Source of the DNA: Akkermansiaceae bacterium UBA2367
GTDB taxonomy: Bacteria; Verrucomicrobiota; Verrucomicrobiia; Verrucomicrobiales; DEV007
Reading direction: 5' to 3'
Assembly: GCA_002344525.1 (NCBI GenBank)
Contig: DDTJ01000108.1
Span: 21,860 to 85,859 of the forward strand
Length of the DNA: 64,000 nt
A model generated the notes under the pieces. That model worked only from the letters and a program-made list of their open reading frames with translations, did no database searches and was not told the DNA's origin. The translations under genes and the position numbers were made by a program. Positions 1 to 8,395 of this stretch are shown one piece after another (the stretch's first letter is position 1; every line of letters starts with the position of its first letter).

Positions 1-1
1 C

Positions 2-868
2 GACCCCGTCGGGATCGGGGCGGTCGATCTGCGCGACTGCCTCCTCATCCAGCTAGAACGCCTCGGCAAGCACCACAGCCTCGAATACCGCATCGTCGAC
101 CACCACCTCGACGACCTCGCGAGGAAGCGCTACCCCCAGATCGCGAAGAAGCTCAGCGTCACGCCCGAGCAGATCACGCGGGCGGCGGAGTTCATCGCCA
201 CCCTCGACCCGCGTCCGGGGAGCCGCTTCGGGGACGACACGAACACCTACGTCACCCCCGACGTGACCGTCGAGCGCATCGGCGGGGAGTGGACCGTGAC
301 GATGAACAACGAGCAGATTCCGCGCCTGCGCATCAGCAACGCCTACAAGGACCTCATGGCCACGGGCGACGGGCGCGAGGCCCGGGCCTACATCCGCGAG
401 AAGATCCGCGCGGGGAAATTCCTCATCAAGAGCATCCACCAGCGCCAGCAGACGATCCAGTCCATCGCCTCCGAGATCGTGGCGCGGCAGGAGGGCTTCC
501 TCGACCACGGACCCTCGCGCTTGAAGCCGATGAACATGGCCCAGATCGCCGAGAAGGTCGGCGTCCACGAGACCACGGTGAGCCGCGCCGTCTCGGGCAA
601 GTACATGGCCACGCCGCACGGGGTCTTCGAGATGAAGTATTTCTTCACCACCGGCTACGAGACCGAGGACGGCGAGACCCTCAGCAACACCAGCGTGAAG
701 CAGACCCTCGCCGAGATGATCGGGGCCGAGGATCCGAAGAAACCGCTCAGCGACCAGCGCCTCGTCGAGGAGTTGGAGAGGAAAGGGATCAAGATCGCGC
801 GTCGCACCGTGGCGAAATACCGGGAGGAGTTGAACATCCTCCCCAGCCACATGCGGCGGAGTTATTGA
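2..868 (+). CDS. rpoN: RNA polymerase sigma-54 factor RpoN, C-terminal part (cut by window start)
   Basis: The window opens inside this gene, so the N-terminal activator-interacting part is not visible. The 288 residues present are the C-terminal portion of sigma-54, which directs core RNA polymerase to -24/-12 promoters and depends on AAA+ activators. Visible landmarks are the core-binding region (DPVGIGAVDLRDCLLIQL), the segment GKFLIKSIHQRQQTI, the helix-turn-helix MAQIAEKVGVHETTVSRAV, and the RpoN box ARRTVAKYRE, 13 residues before the end. The RpoN box is the -24 element reader and is close to diagnostic. The stop codon is followed within ten bases by a perfect 33 bp inverted repeat in a convergent gap. 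Confidence 0.96.
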   Translation, partial: DPVGIGAVDLRDCLLIQLERLGKHHSLEYRIVDHHLDDLARKRYPQIAKKLSVTPEQITRAAEFIATLDPRPGSRFGDDTNTYVTPDVTVERIGGEWTVTMNNEQIPRLRISNAYKDLMATGDGREARAYIREKIRAGKFLIKSIHQRQQTIQSIASEIVARQEGFLDHGPSRLKPMNMAQIAEKVGVHETTVSRAVSGKYMATPHGVFEMKYFFTTGYETEDGETLSNTSVKQTLAEMIGAEDPKKPLSDQRLVEELERKGIKIARRTVAKYREELNILPSHMRRSY

Positions 869-877
869 GGTGAACCC

Positions 878-967
878 CTCCTACTCGTCCTCCTCCTCAT
901 ACTCCTACTCGGGAGTCCGAGGGGGATCGGTTTTGAGTAGGAGTATGAGGAGGAGGACGAGTAGGAG
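878..967. repeat. Purine-rich 33 bp perfect inverted repeat, copy 1
   Basis: The left arm (878-910) and right arm (935-967) are exact reverse complements over 33 bases, separated by a 24-base loop (911-934). The right arm is almost all purine and is built from GAGTAGGAG and GAGGAGGA blocks. It lies in the 116-base convergent gap between rpoN and the minus-strand gene ending at 985, starting 10 bases after the rpoN stop. There is no T-run, so it is not a standard intrinsic terminator, although it could end or protect both transcripts. A related copy occurs at 31816-31912 in the opposite orientation. Confidence 0.9.
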
Positions 968-984
968 ATGGGGCAGCAGAAAGA

Positions 985-1986
985 TCACCTTTCAGGATCT
1001 TTCGCGCCGGGGACGAATTCGATTTTGGATTCACGCTTCCCCTCCTTTTCACCCTGACGCATCTCGCAACGCCCATCATCACCGAACCAGAACCATTTCG
1101 TGGAATGGATTCCGGTGACGACGACGCTTCCGTCATCTTCGATCTCCCACGAACCCGTCATCATCACCGTGGAGTCGTCAGGCTTGGTGATTCTTCTCAC
1201 TACTTCGCCCCGGGGGCGGAAATAAAAGTCGAAGATATCGTCTTTGAAATGGTAGCGGACCATCTTTTTCACAAAGCGATCTTCCATCTTCCGGGGAGGT
1301 GTCTTCATCGTTCCGGTCGACAGCCCATCCGGATTCGCCGGAGAAGGGGGCGGCGTTCCGGTAGTAGACGCTCCTGAAGGGGACCCGACCGATGCTCCGT
1401 CTTTGCCCGCAGCCGCCAAGGCATGACCCGCTTGGATCGCCGCGACGCGTTTCGCTTCGTTCTCGACCGCAATCACCCCGTAGGGATCGCCCTTTTCCTG
1501 GAATACGGCCTTCTCCCGATCGAGCGCACGCTGGTAAGATTCGTTCAGAGCCGTTTCGGCTTCGGTGAAACTCACGACAAAACGTTTCCACTCATCACTG
1601 GCTTGGACGAGGGCAAAGGCATCTGGAGAGAAGGGCTTCCCTTCCTGCGGCATCACTGGGAGGCCTGGCTCCCGGAGCTTCGCGACACCCTCGGCGATCA
1701 CGACGGCTTTGGCGGCTTCGCCTTCGCGAGTCAGTTTGGGGACGAGGATGGCCGAAAGCTCGTCGGCGAGCAGATGCAGGAGAGGGCCGAGCTTTGCGCT
1801 CCTCGTCTCGTCGTACTTTGCGGAAAGGGCGAGGACGGAGGGCGGCACATTCTTAACCTCTTGGGGGAGGGCTGTTGACACAACAAAAAAAGCAACCACC
1901 CCGGTCGCAAAGACCGATGGAAGGCGCTTGATAAAACACCGCTTGGAATCCTGCGGAAGACCTGATTCAAGAAAGCGAAATTTCAT
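985..1986 (-). CDS. Secreted or membrane-anchored protein of unknown function
   Basis: A 333-residue protein with no family I recognise. The start is placed at MKFRFLESG because a hydrophobic export segment (VFATGVVAFFVVSTALPQE) follows at residues 27-45, whereas the longer frame adds an unlikely 22-residue leader. Residues 45-205 are largely helical and charged. A Ser/Gly/Pro-rich linker at about 205-235 follows (GASVGSPSGASTTGTPPPS). The C-terminal 95 residues look like a small beta domain rich in aromatic residues (YHFKDDIFDFYFRPRGE, STKWFWFGDDGRCEM). Base composition is less GC-rich than its neighbours, which could mean later acquisition. It is divergent from infA and converges on rpoN. 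Confidence 0.75.
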   Translation of the reverse strand: MKFRFLESGLPQDSKRCFIKRLPSVFATGVVAFFVVSTALPQEVKNVPPSVLALSAKYDETRSAKLGPLLHLLADELSAILVPKLTREGEAAKAVVIAEGVAKLREPGLPVMPQEGKPFSPDAFALVQASDEWKRFVVSFTEAETALNESYQRALDREKAVFQEKGDPYGVIAVENEAKRVAAIQAGHALAAAGKDGASVGSPSGASTTGTPPPSPANPDGLSTGTMKTPPRKMEDRFVKKMVRYHFKDDIFDFYFRPRGEVVRRITKPDDSTVMMTGSWEIEDDGSVVVTGIHSTKWFWFGDDGRCEMRQGEKEGKRESKIEFVPGAKDPER

Positions 1987-2117
1987 CCGAGGCGGCGAGG
2001 TGAGTGATGCGGAACCCCGGTCAGCGGAAGGAAATAAGACATCCAACGCCACCCAGTCAAAAAGAAATCGCTTCTATATTCTGAGAATGGTGCGATAGTG
2101 CGGCTTCCCCGGCGATT
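1987..2117. promoter_or_regulatory. Divergent upstream region between the 985-1986 gene and infA
   Basis: This 131-base gap is less GC-rich than the flanking genes around 2057-2095 and must hold the promoters of two divergent genes. A -10-like TATATT lies at 2075-2080, about 38 bases before the infA start. No convincing -35 at the right spacing is visible, so only the region, not a defined promoter, is supported. Confidence 0.3.
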
Positions 2118-2459
2118 ATGCAGAACGACGACACCGTAGAACTCGAAGGCACCATCCACACCGTCCTTCCCGGAACCATGTTCCGGGTGGAGCTCGACAA
2201 CGGCCATCTCGTTCTCGCCCACATCTCTGGAAAGATGCGCAAACGCTTCATCCGCCTCGTCGCGGGCGACCGCGTCAAAATCGAGATGTCACCCTACGAC
2301 ACGGAGAAGGCCCGCATCGTCTACCGTGTCGACGCCCGCAGCCCCCGCCCGATGAATTCCGGCAGACGCAGCTCACCCCGCAGCATGGCCCGTCCCGGCC
2401 AGCCGAAGAAGCGGGCCAAGCCGAATCCGACTCCGCGCCGGGGTTCCGGTGGGAGCTGA
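2118..2459 (+). CDS. infA: Translation initiation factor IF-1 with basic C-terminal extension
   Basis: IF-1 is a single OB-fold protein that binds the ribosomal A site during initiation. The first 70 residues match the family: VELEGTIHTVLPGTMFRVEL, then NGHLVLAHISGKMRKRFIRL, GDRVKIEMSPYD and ARIVYR. Bacterial IF-1 usually ends at about 72 residues. This protein continues to 113 with a low-complexity tail rich in Arg, Lys, Pro, Ser and Gly. The tail has normal codon structure and no frameshift is evident. It may be disordered and bind RNA; that is inference. The gene stands upstream of hscB with a 38-base gap. Confidence 0.92.
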   Translation: MQNDDTVELEGTIHTVLPGTMFRVELDNGHLVLAHISGKMRKRFIRLVAGDRVKIEMSPYDTEKARIVYRVDARSPRPMNSGRRSSPRSMARPGQPKKRAKPNPTPRRGSGGS

Positions 2460-2497
2460 ACCGAGGTCGGCGACCGGTCCTAGTGCCGCGCGAGTGA

Positions 2498-3043
2498 ATG
2501 ACGAACCCCTTCGCCCGCCTCGGTCTGCCCGAATCGCTCCTTCTCGATCCCGCGTCCGTGGAGGACGCGTGGCGGGATCTCCGTCGCGACGGAAAAACGG
2601 ACGAGGAGGCGGAAGCCTCCGGCAACCGCGCCCGCACCCTGCTCTCCGATCCCGTGTCGAGACTCGCCGCGTGGCTTGACTTGAAGGCGCCCGACGCCGC
2701 ACCGGACCGGGCCGTCGCGCCGGAACTGATGGATCTCTTCGCCAACATCGGCCCCGTCCTCGCCTCGACCGACACCCTTCTCGCCCGCCATCGCAAGGCG
2801 ACCACAGCCCTCGCCCGCGCCGTCCTCGCGAAGGAGGCCGTCGCCGCACAACTCGGGGTGCAGGGGCTGCTGCAGGAGATCCAGCCGCTGAAAGCCGCGC
2901 TGACGGAGCGCTTTCCTGAGTTCGAGCGGGACGCGGCATCGGGCGAGTTCGCCGGATCGCTCCGGGCGCTGGGGCAGTTGAAATTCCTCAAGCGTTGGGA
3001 GGAGCAATGCCGCGAGCGGCTCCTTGCCCTCCTCTCAACCTGA
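2498..3043 (+). CDS. hscB: HscB-like J-domain co-chaperone
   Basis: A 181-residue protein resembling HscB, the J-domain partner of the specialised Hsp70 HscA in iron-sulfur cluster transfer. The start MTNPFARLGLPESLLLD is typical of HscB, with FxxLGLP followed by the helical J region, and the C-terminal half (about 90-175) is the three-helix scaffold-binding domain. The usual HPD tripeptide is not clear: the region after residue 25 (WRDLRRDGKTDEEAEASG) lacks it. Stimulation of ATPase activity may therefore differ. It sits directly before an Hsp70 gene, which supports the pairing. No iscS, iscU or iscA gene is in the window. Confidence 0.75.
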   Translation: MTNPFARLGLPESLLLDPASVEDAWRDLRRDGKTDEEAEASGNRARTLLSDPVSRLAAWLDLKAPDAAPDRAVAPELMDLFANIGPVLASTDTLLARHRKATTALARAVLAKEAVAAQLGVQGLLQEIQPLKAALTERFPEFERDAASGEFAGSLRALGQLKFLKRWEEQCRERLLALLST

Positions 3044-3062
3044 CGCGACCGTGACGCCGAAC

Positions 3063-4877
<1,815 letters not shown>

Positions 4878-4997
4878 ATCCGATTCTGCGGCCGCCTCGG
4901 CGAGGCGTCCGTCGAACGGCCAAGCAACACGCGCAGATTGCCCCTTGAGACCTGCGCCTTTTCCATCAAGAGTAGCCCGGCCCCGAGCCGTCCCGCC

Positions 4998-6242
4998 GTG
5001 AACTGGATTTCCCTCGCCCTCCGCAACCTCCTCCGCAACGTCCGTCGCTCCGTCACGACGATCGCGGCGGTGGCGTTGGGCTATGCGGCGGTGAACATCC
5101 TCGCCGGTTTCTCCGCCTACATGTTCGCCAGTCTGGAGGACGCGCACATCTACGAGCAGATCAACGGCCACGCCCAAGTCTGGAAGAAGGACGCACGGGG
5201 CTACAGCGGCACCGACCCGGCGGCCTATCTGATCGCCGAGGAGGAGTTCGACGCGATCCGGCAGTTCGCCGGGGAGGATCCCCGCGTCGAACTCGCCGCC
5301 GGAATGCTGGAGGTGAAAGGCAACATCGATTTCGACGGCCTGCCCGGCTTCTTCGTCGGCCAAGCCATGGTGCCGGAGGAGAAAGACGCGATCCACACCC
5401 GCTCCACCGCCCTGCGCAGCGCCGACGGCAGCACCTACGAAGGCCGCCCCCTCTCCTCGGACAGCCCCGACGGCATCGGCGTGGCCAGCGGCTTGGCCGA
5501 GAGCCTCGGGCTGGAGATCGACAGCGGCGTCATCCTCATGACCGCCTCCGCAGCCGGGCAGTTGAACGCGGTCGACGCCACCGTCCTCCAGATCGCCGAC
5601 ACCGCCACGGAGTCGCTGAACAACCGCTTCCTCTTCATGCCCCTCGCCCTCGCGCAAAGCCTCTACGACACGCGCGGGGTGAGCTGCGTGCGGCTCCTCC
5701 TCAAACACAACGAGGACACCGACGCCGTCGTCGCCTCCCTGCGCGAGCGCTTCCCCGAGTCGGAGTGGGAGGTCATCCCCTGGTATGAGGTCTCAAAGCT
5801 CTACCTGCGCACCAAGCGCATGTTCGACATCATCTTCGGGCTCGTCTTCGCCATCATCGCAACCATCGTGACGATGTCGGTGGTCAACACCATCGGCATG
5901 GCCGTGGTCGAGCGGACCAAGGAGATCGGCACCCTGCGCGCCCTCGGTTTGAAACGGCCCGGCGTGGTCCTGCTCTTCGGAATCGAAAGCGCCCTCCTCG
6001 GCATCATCGGGGCCAGCCTCGGGCTGATCCTGACCCTCGCCTTCGCATTCGCCGTCGGAGCGGTCCAGCCGACCTGGGAGCCGCCCGTGACCGCCCGCGA
6101 GATCGTCTGGGAGATCCGCATCCTGCCCGCGACCCTGCTCGTCACCTTCGTGCTCCTCGTCCTCTTCACCGCCCTCGCCGCCATCGCCCCGGCGCGGCGG
6201 GCCGCGAAACAGAGCATTGTCGATTCGCTCGGGCATGTGTAA
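4998..6242 (+). CDS. ABC transporter permease, FtsX/LolE-type
   Basis: A 414-residue membrane protein of the MacB/LolC/LolE type: one N-terminal transmembrane segment (RSVTTIAAVALGYAAVNILA), a large periplasmic domain (about 45-275), and three C-terminal transmembrane segments in the FtsX domain (IIFGLVFAIIATIVTMSVVN, VERTKEIGTLRALGL, TLLVTFVLLVLFTALAAIAP). The ERTKEIGTLRALGL stretch is the ATPase-coupling signature. A GTG at 4998 starts the conserved NWISLALRNLLRN; the upstream ATG at 4938 would add an unlikely 20-residue leader. A LolA-like gene follows after 12 bases, suggesting a lipoprotein-export or related envelope function. No cognate ATPase gene is adjacent, so the ATPase must be encoded elsewhere. 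Confidence 0.88.
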   Translation: MNWISLALRNLLRNVRRSVTTIAAVALGYAAVNILAGFSAYMFASLEDAHIYEQINGHAQVWKKDARGYSGTDPAAYLIAEEEFDAIRQFAGEDPRVELAAGMLEVKGNIDFDGLPGFFVGQAMVPEEKDAIHTRSTALRSADGSTYEGRPLSSDSPDGIGVASGLAESLGLEIDSGVILMTASAAGQLNAVDATVLQIADTATESLNNRFLFMPLALAQSLYDTRGVSCVRLLLKHNEDTDAVVASLRERFPESEWEVIPWYEVSKLYLRTKRMFDIIFGLVFAIIATIVTMSVVNTIGMAVVERTKEIGTLRALGLKRPGVVLLFGIESALLGIIGASLGLILTLAFAFAVGAVQPTWEPPVTAREIVWEIRILPATLLVTFVLLVLFTALAAIAPARRAAKQSIVDSLGHV

Positions 6243-6254
6243 TCTGATGACGAC

Positions 6255-6980
6255 ATGAAATCCCTCTTCTATTCCCTCTCCGCCCTTCTCCTCGCCGCCT
6301 CCGCCTCCGCGCAGGACGCCGCCCTCCTTGCCGCCGAGCAGGCCCGGGGCATCCTCACGGGGGGCACCGGGGTGCGCTGGACGGTGAAGGTGACGGGGAA
6401 GAAAGACGCGAAATTCACCGCCATCTCGCAGGGCGGGAAGATCTTCGCCGAAGTCGTCGAGCCCGCCGAGGCCACCGGGCGGCGCTACCTCGCCGAGGCC
6501 AAAGGCAACATGTGGTTCTGGAAACCCGGCCTGAGCAGCCCCGTCCTCGTCTCGAAACGCCAGCGCCTCTCCGGCGACGCGGCCATCGGCGACATCGCCT
6601 CGACCAGCTACGTCGAGGGATACAAAGTGACGGGCCAGGAGGACGGCGAGGTCAAGGGCGAAGCCGCCACGATCTACACGATGGAGGCGAACTCCCTCGG
6701 CGACACCTACGCGAAGATCCGCTACTGGGTCACGAAAAAGGAGAACCTCGGCAAGAAGGCCGAATTCTACACGAAATCGGGAACCCTGATCCGCTCCTCC
6801 ACGATGGAATACAACAACAAGGCGAACGGCCGCCCCTTCCTCTCGAAGATGGTCGTCTCCGACTCGGGCTCGACCATCACCCTGAGCTTCAGCGAAGTGG
6901 CCCTCGACAACTTCCCCGCGAAGCTCTTCACCCGCGAGAACCTCGGCGGACCGAAGGCCACCACCGGCCCCCGCCGCTGA
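6255..6980 (+). CDS. LolA-like outer-membrane lipoprotein-sorting protein
   Basis: A 241-residue exported protein with a clean signal peptide (MKSLFYSLSALLLAASASAQ). The mature part resembles the family annotated as outer membrane lipoprotein-sorting protein, related to the LolA/LolB fold: an unclosed beta-barrel ending in strands such as KAEFYTKSGTLIRSSTMEY and a final segment VALDNFPAKLFTREN. Members typically sit next to FtsX-type permeases, as here, and are thought to carry lipids or lipoproteins across the periplasm. The 12-base gap to the permease suggests one transcript. The exact cargo cannot be read from sequence. Confidence 0.8.
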   Translation: MKSLFYSLSALLLAASASAQDAALLAAEQARGILTGGTGVRWTVKVTGKKDAKFTAISQGGKIFAEVVEPAEATGRRYLAEAKGNMWFWKPGLSSPVLVSKRQRLSGDAAIGDIASTSYVEGYKVTGQEDGEVKGEAATIYTMEANSLGDTYAKIRYWVTKKENLGKKAEFYTKSGTLIRSSTMEYNNKANGRPFLSKMVVSDSGSTITLSFSEVALDNFPAKLFTRENLGGPKATTGPRR

Positions 6981-7002
6981 ACGCCCGGAAGGCCGGAAAG
7001 CC

Positions 7003-8373
7003 ATGGCCTCCCCCACCTTCACCCCGGCGGAGCAGGACGAGGCCACTGCCCTCCTGCAGGAGCTCATCCGCCTCGACACCTCCAACCCGCCCGGAAACGA
7101 AGCCGCCGCCATCGCCCTGCTGGAGCGCCGCTGCCGCGAGATCGGACTCGACACCGTCGTTGCCGGAGCCCATCCCGAGCGCCCCAATCTCGTCGCGACT
7201 TTCGCCGCCGATCCGGCCCGCCGCAGCGGGCGTCCCCTCGTCCTGAGCTGCCATGTCGATTGCGTCCCTGCCGATCCCGCGCGCTGGACCCATTCGCCCT
7301 GGTCGGGCCACCACGACGGCGTCCACCTCTGGGGGCGCGGGGCGGTCGATATGAAGGGCTTCGCCGCGATGGCCTTCGCCGTCGTCGCGAAGTTGAAGCG
7401 CGAGGCGGTCCCGATCCGCCGCGACCTCCTTTTTGTCGCCGTCTCCGACGAGGAGGCCGGCACCCGCTTCGGCTCGAAATGGCTCGTCGAGGAGCGGCCC
7501 GAACTCCTCGGCTCGCCCGAATACGTCATCAACGAGGTCGGCGGCTTCACCGTGCATCGCGACGGCCACCGCTTCCATCCCGTCCAAGTCGCGGAGAAGG
7601 GAGTCGCCTGGCTGCGCCTCGCCGTGCAGGGGCGTCCCGGCCACAGCTCCCTGCCCTCGCGAGACAACGCCGTCTCGCGCCTCGCCCGCGCCATCGACGC
7701 GCTCGCCCGCGCCCGCCTGCCTTGGCATCCCTCGGAGGAGGCCCGGCGCTTCCTCGCCGGATTCGCGAAGCCGCGCGGACCGCTCGCGGAGAAGGTCGCC
7801 GACCTCCTCGCCCATCCCCTCGCCGGCCCGATCCTCCTGCCCCTGCTCGTGCGCGAACCTTCGCGTCGCGCGTCGATCGAGGCCGTCCTGCGCAACACCG
7901 CGACCCCGACCAGCCTCGGCGGCGGAGGGAACATCAACGTCCTGCCCGGCTTCGCCTCTGTCGATATCGACGGGCGGCTCGCCCCCGGCCAGACCACCGA
8001 CGATCTCGTCTTGGAACTCGAAGAGGTCATTCGTCCGGTGTTGCGCCGCGACTACGAACTCACCGTGTTGCAAGAGTCCCCGCCCGTCTCCTTCTCCACC
8101 GACACGCCGCTCTACCGCGAGATCGAGCGTTCCCTCCGCGAGGCCGATCCCGAGGGCCACACCGTGCCCGCGATCATCCCCGGTTTCACCGACAGCCGCA
8201 ACTACGCCCGCCTCGGGGCGCAATGCTACGGTTTCTACCCCCTGCGACTGCCCGAAGACCTCGATTTCGCCGCCCTCTTCCACGGCGACGACGAACGCAT
8301 TCCGGTCGCCGGGTTCCATTGGGGGATGGAGGTGTTGGCGGGAATGCTGAGGAACTTTTTGACCGAAAGCTGA
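7003..8373 (+). CDS. M20-family metallopeptidase/deacylase
   Basis: A 456-residue zinc-dependent hydrolase of the M20 family (ArgE/DapE/carboxypeptidase G2). The metal and catalytic motifs are in order: LSCHVDCVPAD (first zinc histidine and bridging-Asp region), GRGAVDMKGFAAMAF (bridging Asp), AVSDEEAGTRFGSKW (catalytic Glu and metal Glu), and a late zinc histidine in the C-terminal segment around FHGDDERIPV. The dimerisation lid occupies about 200-320 (RPGHSSLPSRDNAVSRLA). No signal peptide is seen, so it is probably cytoplasmic. Substrate could be an N-acyl amino acid or a peptide; sequence alone does not decide. It is the last plus-strand gene before a convergent partner. Confidence 0.88.
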   Translation: MASPTFTPAEQDEATALLQELIRLDTSNPPGNEAAAIALLERRCREIGLDTVVAGAHPERPNLVATFAADPARRSGRPLVLSCHVDCVPADPARWTHSPWSGHHDGVHLWGRGAVDMKGFAAMAFAVVAKLKREAVPIRRDLLFVAVSDEEAGTRFGSKWLVEERPELLGSPEYVINEVGGFTVHRDGHRFHPVQVAEKGVAWLRLAVQGRPGHSSLPSRDNAVSRLARAIDALARARLPWHPSEEARRFLAGFAKPRGPLAEKVADLLAHPLAGPILLPLLVREPSRRASIEAVLRNTATPTSLGGGGNINVLPGFASVDIDGRLAPGQTTDDLVLELEEVIRPVLRRDYELTVLQESPPVSFSTDTPLYREIERSLREADPEGHTVPAIIPGFTDSRNYARLGAQCYGFYPLRLPEDLDFAALFHGDDERIPVAGFHWGMEVLAGMLRNFLTES

Positions 8374-8395
8374 CCCTCCAAACCCCTCGCAGCCC

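Noticed and set aside
5793..8030. Minus-strand open frame of 745 codons (and similar long antisense frames opposite hscA, the M20 peptidase and the metallophosphoesterase)
   Set aside because: They lie opposite genes with clear motifs, have low-complexity Arg/Gly/Pro-rich translations, and arise from high GC at third positions.
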